This document shows, one piece after another, positions 7,871 through 15,350 of a DNA stretch of 23,789 nt; the stretch's first letter is position 1, and each line of letters begins with the position of its first letter. The stretch comes from JBLIRR01 sp049472395. Its GTDB lineage: Bacteria; SZUA-182; DTGQ01; JBLIRR01. The notes beneath the pieces are model-generated. The model was not told the origin of the DNA. It saw only the letters and a program-made list of their open reading frames with translations, and ran no database searches. The stretch is taken from the NCBI GenBank assembly GCA_049472395.1, contig JBLIRR010000057.1, positions 1-23,789 on the forward strand. Reading direction: 5' to 3'. Both the position numbers and the translations under genes were made by a program.

Positions 7871-8139
7871 AATTTTTTCAATCCGAGCAACCAGCATTTT
7901 AACCCCACGCCCTTGTCGCCTTCTATAGCATGATGTTCATTCGCTATCTTTTATAACTGCACATGTTATAGCTTTATTTTATCCAGGTTTACCACCATTT
8001 ATCATATATGTATCATTATGTTTTAATTATGTTTTAACAATTTTCTTGCATACTGTCCATTTGTATATTATGCTGAACAAATGGACAGTAAAATACTCGG
8101 CATTCATCATCCAAAAGGTCTCCCCTGCGAAACATAACT
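7871..8139 (+). repeat. 269-bp direct repeat, copy 1
   Basis: This segment matches 17260-17526 in the same orientation with only about five substitutions and one 2-bp length difference (near 8024-8026). It begins AATTTTTTCAATCCGAGC and ends GAAACATAACT. It has no open frame conserved between copies. It contains a 14-bp-stem hairpin (8051-8090). After its right edge comes an IS91-like fragment in this copy and the IS200 element in the other. Confidence 0.9.
8051..8090 (+). repeat. Long hairpin in repeat copy 1, with a compensatory change in copy 2
   Basis: TACTGTCCATTTGT (8051-8064) is the exact reverse complement of 8077-8090, with a 12-nt loop. In the other copy (17438-17477) the seventh base of the left arm is T instead of C and the matching base of the right arm is A instead of G, so perfect pairing is kept. 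Two of the few differences between the copies are therefore one paired change. Confidence 0.8.
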
Positions 8140-8178
8140 TCCTAAACATTTACGAAGATTTCCAAAGATGATTAAGCA

Positions 8179-8484
8179 ATGATATATAGAAGACGGCATA
8201 CGGAAAGAAGTGAATACTACCGTATTATTGAAGCCAATTTCGAAGAGTTTGAAAGAAAATACTCTGATATGAATGTATCACCATCTATTATGGCGTCTAT
8301 AGCAGCACGTATCGCGGCAAAGAGAAGAGGGAAAATATTGATGAGGCAGCAATGGAGGATGTATATTTTTATGATGAGGAGTATGTCTATTAATTTAATT
8401 AAAAAAAGTTCTTCAAAAGTTCATAGGATACCTTCGTCTAAAAACAGACAAATTTTAACGCTTTTAGATAACTTAGGAAAATAA
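8179..8484 (+). pseudogene. Remnant of an IS91-family transposase N-terminus
   Basis: The frame starts YRRRHTERSEYYRIIEANFE followed by EFERKY. This resembles the opening of IS91/IS801-type Y2 transposases ('..p.~PrasplYq.ve.~feefer.yderf'). The zinc finger and HUH nuclease parts do not follow. After about residue 50 (IAARIAAKRR) this frame loses protein character, while a neighbouring frame becomes acidic and protein-like (ENIDEAAMEDVYFYDEEY) before stopping at about 8393. I read this as a broken gene with a frameshift near 8330. The family call rests on the N-terminal resemblance only. Confidence 0.35.
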
Positions 8485-8518
8485 TCCCTGCAAAAGTTAA
8501 ATTTGACCGCCTTAACTA

Positions 8519-8534
8519 TTCATAATTAATTCAT
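8519..8534 (+). promoter_or_regulatory. Two-unit 11-bp direct repeat resembling a CreB box
   Basis: TTCAT at 8519 is followed by TTCAT at 8530 (TTCAT-N6-TTCAT); the wider match is a tandem ATTCATAATTA. The known CreB box is TTCAC-N6-TTCAC, with the same 11-bp period, and a four-unit version of the same TTCAT motif lies upstream of creD in this window. The second unit overlaps where a -35 would sit for the TACAAT at 8552-8557. Binding by CreB is inference, and a chance occurrence in AT-rich DNA is possible for two units. Confidence 0.3.
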
Positions 8535-8681
8535 AATTACCCTTAAAAAAATACAATATGTGGAGAAATTTTCTAAATTATCTCAATTTGGTAGATGGTA
8601 ATATATCACTTGGAATTTTGATTTGCCTATAGGGTATAGGGTAAATTTTGCTGCGAAACGTCAGTTAGTTATTAATTATGC

Positions 8682-8709
8682 TTGTATTTTGATTTAAATA
8701 GATTATAAT
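8682..8709 (+). promoter_or_regulatory. Candidate promoter of the 8750-13532 operon
   Basis: TTGTAT (8682-8687) and a perfect TATAAT (8704-8709) are separated by 16 bp and lie 40 bp upstream of the first ATG. The -10 is consensus and the -35 is partial. Confidence 0.4.
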
Positions 8710-8749
8710 TTCATTCGATTATGAATACATTATCATTAATTTGGTAGAT

Positions 8750-9352
8750 ATGAACTATCTCTATCTTTGCCTTATCGCTTCATTTATTTTCTTTCAAAAT
8801 CCTCTGGTAAGGAATGAATTATTTATCGATATTAATAATGACTCGGCTAAGGAAAAAATTTATTTAAGAGAAGACTTTTGGATTAGTGGGTATCCTAAAT
8901 CTTATCGAATTATTATAGAAAATAACAATCAAAAATGGCAAAGCAGACCATTTACCCTTGATAAATTATTTATTGCCCCTATTTCACAAAAATCTCAGCC
9001 TGATTTCATATTATTACTAAACCGCTTTACACCAAAAAGCCCTCAACCGAAAAAGCATGTTTATTTATATAGCTGGCGCAATGGCAAACTGGAGTCTGTC
9101 TGGGAAGGCTCCTCATTTTCTAAGCCTATAGAAGATATTATTATAAAAAAAAGTAATGATGGAATTATATATCTATATACCCTTGAACAGATTGATAAAG
9201 ATAACTATAGAATTGTAAAATACAATTGGACAGGGTTTGGATTTGTCGGCGAAATTGTTGAAACTAGTTCTTACGAAAAGATAAAACAGGAATTTAACAA
9301 ATTGAATATAGATGCATATCCTTATTTATTAGCAAGTAATCATTACACCTAG
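8750..9352 (+). CDS. Exported protein, possible partner of the DUF3160 protein
   Basis: From the ATG at 8750 this codes for 200 residues; a TTG three codons upstream is the only other option. A hydrophobic signal segment (YLYLCLIASFIFFQ) is followed by a mature domain made mostly of short beta strands. It begins with a Ca-binding-like loop (FIDINNDSAKEKI) that recalls FG-GAP/VCBS repeat beginnings. Later strands include HVYLYSWRNGKLESVWEGS and YRIVKYNWTGFGFVGE, a repeated 'x-Y-x-W-x-x-G' pattern as in propeller-type proteins. It is probably periplasmic. The stop is followed after 16 bp by the next gene, whose ribosome-binding site starts at this stop codon, so the two are co-transcribed. Function unknown. 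Confidence 0.75.
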   Translation: MNYLYLCLIASFIFFQNPLVRNELFIDINNDSAKEKIYLREDFWISGYPKSYRIIIENNNQKWQSRPFTLDKLFIAPISQKSQPDFILLLNRFTPKSPQPKKHVYLYSWRNGKLESVWEGSSFSKPIEDIIIKKSNDGIIYLYTLEQIDKDNYRIVKYNWTGFGFVGEIVETSSYEKIKQEFNKLNIDAYPYLLASNHYT

Positions 9353-9368
9353 AAAGGGGAATGTATTC

Positions 9369-12300
9369 ATGAAATACTTAAATGTATTGAATTATAGTGA
9401 TTATATTATGTTAATATTGTTTTGGTCTGTTTTGATAATTGCCCGAAATCCTGGAATATGCGGGGATATTAACAATAACGAGGCACTAATTAATTCCTTT
9501 AAAATAAATAAAGATATCGTAAAAAATATTAAAAGATTAACGAGCAATAAAGAAGGCGATTTTTGGCCTCAATATTCACCAGATGGAGATTATATTGTAT
9601 TTTATTCGATAAAATCAGGTCAACGGGATATCTATTTAATGAATAATGACGGTAGTAATGTAAGACAATTAACTAATAATCCCGCGCAGGATATCCACCC
9701 CACCTTCACTCCTGATGGGAAATTTATTATTTTTTCCAGTAACAGAAGTGGTAACTATGATATATGGAAGATGGGCATTGATGGTGGAAATTTACAGCAA
9801 TTAACCAAAAGTACAGGAGATGAAATCTGGCCGCGGGTATCTCCAATTAAATACGATTTATTTTCTATATTACAGGACTGGGGCTGTGGAGGTGGAGAGG
9901 ATCAAATCCGATCATATTATAAAATCGTCTATCAAAAAGGTAGGTATAAAAATACCTCTATTTGGACAATATGGGATGATGGATCCTACCCCATTCAAAT
10001 CTCTCCAAAGGGGCAAGAGTGCTCAAATCCTTCGTGGTCACCTAACGGCTATGAAATCATGTATGACTGTAAAGTAAAAGAAGGCCTAGTAATTAGAAAG
10101 GCCGTAGGCTCATGGCTGGATGAAGGTAAAGCAGCAGAACAAGCAAGTAAAAATAAAAATCCTTATACAATAAATAGTCGAGTGGATAGAGGGAAAATTT
10201 CTCCTGAGGTACCTATAACATGGACAAAATATAGTCCAAATGATATCTCACAAGCAGTAGATTCTTTAACTCATCCTTCTTCTTCAGCCAATGGTGTTTT
10301 TATTTTCGCAATATCAGAGAAAGGTGAGGAAAAAGATCTGGTAATAATGTTCCCAGAATCAGGTAAAATTATACCTATCATAGACAATAAGGGTGTATTT
10401 GACTTTTGTCCTTCTACATCGCCATTAGGCAAAGCATTTGTATTTACCTCCTTTATGGCAGGAGGTAGCAACATTTATAAGGCTGAGCTAGCCATTCCCC
10501 TTGTAGAGGTCCTTAATTTATATTTATATCCTGAAATAGCTCATGATCCGCCAATTAAATTAATTAAGAATCGTTTTGCGGGAATACATGACAAAGAAAA
10601 AGAGTTCTTCCATCTATATGAAAAGGTGAGGTATAAAAAACGGGGATGCTATATTACTGCTGATGCAGTCTTACAGTTATACCATGATGTTTTTGACCAA
10701 TCATTAAAACAATATGAAAAGCATATTGCTCTTAATCATTTATTTAAATTGTCAAAACAGTTAGAAAATTTAAAAATTAGCGGATTGGATGAAAACATAC
10801 AGAAGGATTTAACTATTTATTTTCTCGTTGGCCGAATACTTGCCCAAGCAGGAATACACGAAATAAAAAATCCATCTCAAACTGAACATCCCTATCGTAA
10901 ACCTGAATATTCTCCAAAGATTCCCTCTTGGGTTAATGAGTTTATTCAAAAAGAATTAGCAGGCCTCCCTGAAGATATGAACAAAAAGACAAACGAGATC
11001 ATTACCAATATTTTAGATTTTGGGCCGGGAATAACTAATGCCCCACTTTTTTTTGGTGATTCAGGTCCCAACATAGATTACACTCAATTCAAACCAAGGG
11101 GGCATTATGATGATTTTGGCATACGCTTTTATTTTCTCTCCATGATGTGGTATGGACAACATGCTCTTCCTATTAAAATTTCAGTTGATCTTTATCGTTT
11201 TCTTTCACCAGAATTATTAAATACCTGGGATTCTCTTTTTCAAATTGGTGAATTATTTGTTGGGCCAAGCGAAGATATCTCTTTAGAAGATATTCGCATA
11301 ATAGATAATGCACACCCTGAATGGTTTCAAGGGCAATTTAATTCTGATAGTTATTTAAAAATATATAAAGAGATAAGAAAAAGAAAAAAAGATACAAAAA
11401 TAGCAGATGAAGACATAGATGATCTTAATATAGGTGATTTAACCGCCATTAAAAAAGCGCATACAGCTAAATGTTTCCTTTTCCCCCAGCGATATTCTTC
11501 AGATGCGCATATTATCAGTGACCTTACAGTACCGGATCTACCTGGTAGATCCTATCCCACAAGTCTAGATGCTTGTGCAACATACGGATCAAAAAGGGCT
11601 TTATATATTATTAATAACGTCCTTAATGCAGGACATCCAGAATTAGAAACAAGAGTAAATTCATTACAGCCAGAGGTAACTTCTTTTGTAAAAGAAAATA
11701 AACAGCAAAACCTTTATAATGGAATCGTTTATTCTCTTTTTCCCCTTTTAAATCACACTCAAGAAAAATTAATGTTTGAGTTTACTAGGAGCGAATCATG
11801 GAGAGACAGGGAATTAAATACCTTTGTAGGCATGTATACTGCCCTTAAACATGATACAATTTTATATGCAAAACAACCATATGGTGCTGAATGTGGTGGA
11901 CCCGGAGGTATTGGATTATATGTTGAAAGACCCCATCTACCCACACCAAAAGGATTTGTAGACCCCTATCCAGAGCTATTTAAACGGATGTCGGAATTAT
12001 CCAGAATGTCAGAAAGAAAGATGAAAGAATTATCTTCCAATATAAAACCTGATTATTATCCTTGTCCTTGGAGCTATTTTGGTACAATAAATAATATTGC
12101 AAGTAAACTTAATGATATTTCACAAAGAGAATTAAATGGTGAGGTATTGGATGAGGAAACCTATAAATGGATTGATTATTTTGGTGCTCAATTAGAGAAG
12201 ATATATGTAGGAGAATCTGGAATATTAGGGTATGGTTCTGAAAGGGCAAAGCTTGGAACAGCATTAGTAGCTGATATTTATACAAATACTACTTTTGGAA

Positions 12301-12515
12301 AAGTTTTTGAAATAGCCAATGGATTTGTTGATAGGTTATTAGTAATCACTAAGCATGGGAACAAAGAATACCTTACAGAGGGAGGTATTTTTTCAAACTA
12401 TGCCTTTACCCAACCTATGAGTCAAAGAATGACTGACCGAGAGTGGTTTGATAAATTGAACTCAACTCAAGCACCTGCAAGAGAAAAATGGACAAATTCA
12501 TTTTATGCTGAATAA
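9369..12515 (+). CDS. PD40 beta-propeller / DUF3160 fusion protein
   Basis: This codes for 1048 residues, with GAAAGGGGA eight bases before the ATG. A hydrophobic N-terminal segment (about 13-25) should export it. Residues about 55-165 hold TolB-like PD40 repeats: SPDGDYIVFYS, DIYLMNNDGSNVRQLT, TPDGKFIIFSSNRSG and DIWKMGIDGGNLQQLT. Further blades are seen at about 218-235 (NPSWSPNGYEIMYD) and 345-372. From about residue 400 to the end comes a DUF3160 domain, marked by YITADAVLQLYHDVFDQSLK near 428-447 and a C-terminal GGIFSNYAF..PMSQRMTDREW. DUF3160 is an uncharacterised domain of secreted bacterial proteins; PD40 propellers usually bind other proteins or glycans. The stop overlaps the start of the CapA-like gene by 11 bp. 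The domain pair is solid, the function unknown. Confidence 0.9.
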   Translation: MKYLNVLNYSDYIMLILFWSVLIIARNPGICGDINNNEALINSFKINKDIVKNIKRLTSNKEGDFWPQYSPDGDYIVFYSIKSGQRDIYLMNNDGSNVRQLTNNPAQDIHPTFTPDGKFIIFSSNRSGNYDIWKMGIDGGNLQQLTKSTGDEIWPRVSPIKYDLFSILQDWGCGGGEDQIRSYYKIVYQKGRYKNTSIWTIWDDGSYPIQISPKGQECSNPSWSPNGYEIMYDCKVKEGLVIRKAVGSWLDEGKAAEQASKNKNPYTINSRVDRGKISPEVPITWTKYSPNDISQAVDSLTHPSSSANGVFIFAISEKGEEKDLVIMFPESGKIIPIIDNKGVFDFCPSTSPLGKAFVFTSFMAGGSNIYKAELAIPLVEVLNLYLYPEIAHDPPIKLIKNRFAGIHDKEKEFFHLYEKVRYKKRGCYITADAVLQLYHDVFDQSLKQYEKHIALNHLFKLSKQLENLKISGLDENIQKDLTIYFLVGRILAQAGIHEIKNPSQTEHPYRKPEYSPKIPSWVNEFIQKELAGLPEDMNKKTNEIITNILDFGPGITNAPLFFGDSGPNIDYTQFKPRGHYDDFGIRFYFLSMMWYGQHALPIKISVDLYRFLSPELLNTWDSLFQIGELFVGPSEDISLEDIRIIDNAHPEWFQGQFNSDSYLKIYKEIRKRKKDTKIADEDIDDLNIGDLTAIKKAHTAKCFLFPQRYSSDAHIISDLTVPDLPGRSYPTSLDACATYGSKRALYIINNVLNAGHPELETRVNSLQPEVTSFVKENKQQNLYNGIVYSLFPLLNHTQEKLMFEFTRSESWRDRELNTFVGMYTALKHDTILYAKQPYGAECGGPGGIGLYVERPHLPTPKGFVDPYPELFKRMSELSRMSERKMKELSSNIKPDYYPCPWSYFGTINNIASKLNDISQRELNGEVLDEETYKWIDYFGAQLEKIYVGESGILGYGSERAKLGTALVADIYTNTTFGKVFEIANGFVDRLLVITKHGNKEYLTEGGIFSNYAFTQPMSQRMTDREWFDKLNSTQAPAREKWTNSFYAE

Positions 12516-13532
12516 AATATGGTGTCTTATTATTATTTCATTTTCTTTGTTTTTTGTATTGCTTCCAAGGGGACAGGGCGATTCTTATCCTTCTAAAGAT
12601 AAAAACACAATTATTTTTTGTGGCGATATCCTCTTTGACAGGGGAGTAAAAAAAAAATTAATAAAACAACAGATAAAATATTTCCATTTCAAAACATAAT
12701 AGGTTACTTAAGAAAAGCTAATTCAGTTATTGGAAATCTTGAATGCCCCCTTACCTTACAAAACACTTCAGTGGACAAACTTATTATCTTTAAATGCCCC
12801 CCCAGATATACAAATATATTAGCGCAAGCAGGATTTACTCACATATCATTAGCCAATAACCATTCTTTAGACTGTGGAAGGAATGGTTTAAAGGAAACAG
12901 TAGAGAATTTAAAAAAATTTTCATTAATCCCCTTAGGAATTTTTGATCAAAATAACCAGTTATTAACTTGCCATTTTTCATCTCTGGATCAAAAATATCA
13001 TCTCATCTGTATTATTGAAGGTGAAGGTTTGGCTAGATGGGAGAAACGACCAAAACCTTTATCTATTGCTGATCCTCAGGTTGCCCAATGGATTAAATCA
13101 CATACTGGGGAAAATAATCATGTTATCGTATATATTCATTGGATTACAGAAAATTGGGAGGTCCCTCCATCTTGTGTAATTCATAATGTAAATCTATTAA
13201 AAAATTGGGGTGCCAATATTATTATTGGGCATGGCTCTCATAATATTGGGCCGATTGAATGGGATGAGAAATCGTTTATAATTTATAGCCTAGGAGACAC
13301 AGTATTTGATGTTAATGAAAATATAGTAAATAATGGGATATTATTAAGGCTGGATTTATTTGCAAATAAAATTCAGCCTTATATTTTGCCTTATAATATC
13401 TACGATTGCCAGCCTGATCCAGTTTCCGGGAATCAAAAGGAGGTTCTAATGAAAAGGATTAAATTTATTTCAAAAGGGATTTCCTTAATTCAATGTAGTA
13501 AGTGGGTAAAGATAATAAGAGAGGATAATTAA
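12505..13532 (+). CDS. CapA/PgsA-like metallophosphoesterase, split by a -1 frameshift at an A10 run
   Basis: The first frame starts at the ATG at 12505, inside the end of the upstream gene. It gives a signal segment, then IIFCGDILFDRGVKKK, and stops at 12699. The frame one base back is open from 12639 to 13532 and continues the family exactly: FPFQNIIGYLRKANSVIGNL, NLECPL, SLANNHSLDCGRNG, VIVYIHWITENWEVPPS, IIGHGSHNIGP and YSLGDTVFD. GD, GNLE, NNH, HW and GHGSH are the conserved metal-site blocks of the CapA (poly-gamma-glutamate capsule) family. The joined product would be about 342 residues, full length for this type. The switch must occur at or near ten consecutive A (12648-12657). It is either a mutation, a sequencing error or slippage that produces the full protein. 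The substrate is not known; capsule or wall polymer is a guess from the family. Confidence 0.8.
12648..12657 (+). other. Run of ten A at the CapA frame switch
   Basis: The two CapA frames overlap only from 12639 to 12699, and the run of ten A lies in this overlap. Adding one A, or a -1 slip on AAAAAAA, joins KKK to INKTTDKIFPFQ. Poly-A runs of this length promote both ribosomal and transcriptional slippage, and are also hotspots for indel mutation and sequencing error. Confidence 0.7.
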
Positions 13533-13935
13533 CAGGAGCAATATTGGGAGAGATGCCGAATAAATTTATTTTACACACACAAGCCTGTGGATCGTAGGCA
13601 AAGGAACATCTATAGCCCTTTTAAACTCACAAAAGCGATTCCCTCATTTTTTCTTGTTGTAGAATGTCTCAAAAAAATTGCAAAGACAATGAGCACAAAA
13701 ATAAAATTTGGTTGACCTCACTGTTTAATTAAATCCAAAAAATAATCAAAAAAACAACAAAATATTATACAATGAAATTGATTATCTCTATTATTTATCA
13801 TTTCGAATTTTTTAAATTACCGATATATATAGAATAGATTATCATAGTCTCAGGGATCAGTTTTTTTATAATGAGATCTCTGATGATACAATGTGCCAGA
13901 TAAAAACTGATTTTACATATATGAGGATAAATTTT
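13533..13935. other. Intergenic stretch with a leader hairpin
   Basis: About 400 bp without a gene. A TTGACC at 13712 has no matching -10. Near the end, TCAGGGATC (13850-13858) pairs with GATCTCTGA (13875-13883) with one G-U pair, and the loop contains a TATAAT-like sequence (13867-13872). This hairpin lies 52 bp before the start of the dipeptidase/transpeptidase gene and could affect its expression. Nothing else is recognised. Confidence 0.35.
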
Positions 13936-15321
13936 ATGATTTTTAATAAAGAAAAATATATGATTACTGTATTAAAAGAAATATTGATAACTTTATTGAT
14001 CGTAATTGCTTTTCCTTCTTTCTCTTTACTGGCAAATCAAGAGACAAAATACAATATCAATGGTATTGTAAATATTCTAGAGATTAATAATCGTATACTT
14101 GTTCAACTGGCATATTCAAAGCCTGATAATTTCTTACATAAGGATGTTTACGGAGATCTGGAGATATGCTATCTCAGAAAGGAAGTAGCTGAGAAGTTAG
14201 ATGAAGCGCAGAAAATATTGGAGAAAAAGAAAAAGGGATATAAGCTTCTTGTTTTAGACGGATTAAGGCCGCGTGATGTCCAGTATAAAATGTGGCACGA
14301 GGTTAAAGGAACAGCGCTACAAAAATATGTTGCCAATCCTGAGAGAGGTTCTATCCATAACTTTGGAGCTGCAGTTGATTGTACAATTGTTGATGAGCAC
14401 GGTGTACCTTTGGATATGGGATCTCCTTTTGACTATTTTGGTGAGCTCTCAGAGCCCAGGCATGAAAAACGATTATTACAGGAAGGAAAATTAAAGCAAA
14501 AGCATATAGAAAATAGAAAATTATTGCGCAGTATCATGGAAGAGGCTGGATTTCAGGGTATTCTGAGCGAATGGTGGCATTTTAATAGCTTTAGTCGTGA
14601 TGAAATAAAACAACGATATCAGATTGTTGAATTTATCTTACCTATGGTTAAGGTAAGGAGTATCGTCGATGAAGTAAATGATTTTCCCCGCGATAAGAAT
14701 GGATTTTGTCTTCTTATAAAAGGTAATGAAAAGAAGATCTATTTGATAGAAAATAGTACCATTAAATTGATGTTTGATATAGCTATAGGACAGAAAGGAT
14801 TAGGGAAAACAAAAGAGGGTGATCGCAAAACTCCTATCGGAGATTACAGAATAAAATGGATGCTTAGTAGAAATGGTCCTTCAAAACAGAATCCTGGAGG
14901 AGTAAGCAGCTTTGTAATTGACGGACAAACCTATGCAGTTTTAGATACGGAATTATATTTTGGTGATCTTAAAAAAATAAGGGTTAAAGATTTTCCTGAT
15001 GGAACACGCACGATATCAAATGATCCTTCAGCTAGACCTATTACCCCAGAAGAGATAAAAATAGCTCAGGATGAAAAATTATGGACTAATTCTTATGGTG
15101 GGGAAAATATATATGTAATGGCCCTTGATTACCCTAATGAACAAGATAGAGCTGAAGGCAAAACAGGTAGTTGTATAGAAATTCATGCCTCAGCTAATTT
15201 GGAAAGAGTTAAATATAGAAATTATAAAGGTACCTATGGGTGTGTTTCAATGTATTCTTATTATGCCAGAAGAATATATGAGCATGTAAATCCTAAAACA
15301 CCTGTAAGAATAGTTAAATAA
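13936..15321 (+). CDS. Fusion of VanX-like D-Ala-D-Ala dipeptidase (M15D) and YkuD L,D-transpeptidase
   Basis: I chose the ATG at 13936 (461 residues) because GAGGA lies nine bases upstream; an ATG at 13891 is in frame without such a site. Residues 10-33 form a signal or anchor segment. Residues about 50-225 match the VanX/DdpX family: DGLRP (Arg111), SIHNFGAAVD (His141 and Asp148, zinc ligands) and EWWHF (catalytic Glu212, zinc ligand His215). This family cuts the D-Ala-D-Ala dipeptide. Residues about 255-460 match YkuD: FCLLIKGNEKKIYLI, KTPIGDYRI, His417 in EIHASAN and the catalytic Cys436 in GTYGCVSM. L,D-transpeptidases make 3-3 crosslinks or attach proteins to murein. All key residues of both enzymes are present. 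The VWA gene follows 29 bp downstream. Confidence 0.9.
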   Translation: MIFNKEKYMITVLKEILITLLIVIAFPSFSLLANQETKYNINGIVNILEINNRILVQLAYSKPDNFLHKDVYGDLEICYLRKEVAEKLDEAQKILEKKKKGYKLLVLDGLRPRDVQYKMWHEVKGTALQKYVANPERGSIHNFGAAVDCTIVDEHGVPLDMGSPFDYFGELSEPRHEKRLLQEGKLKQKHIENRKLLRSIMEEAGFQGILSEWWHFNSFSRDEIKQRYQIVEFILPMVKVRSIVDEVNDFPRDKNGFCLLIKGNEKKIYLIENSTIKLMFDIAIGQKGLGKTKEGDRKTPIGDYRIKWMLSRNGPSKQNPGGVSSFVIDGQTYAVLDTELYFGDLKKIRVKDFPDGTRTISNDPSARPITPEEIKIAQDEKLWTNSYGGENIYVMALDYPNEQDRAEGKTGSCIEIHASANLERVKYRNYKGTYGCVSMYSYYARRIYEHVNPKTPVRIVK

Positions 15322-15350
15322 ATCTTTATTAAAATTAAAGGAGATGGAAA

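Larger units (their letters stand above)
7589..8178. other. Non-coding stretch dominated by repeats
   Basis: This 590-bp AT-rich interval lies between leftward and rightward genes. I see no gene in it. It holds a 13-bp perfect inverted repeat (7808-7868) followed directly by the first copy of a 269-bp repeat (7871-8139). Confidence 0.6.
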
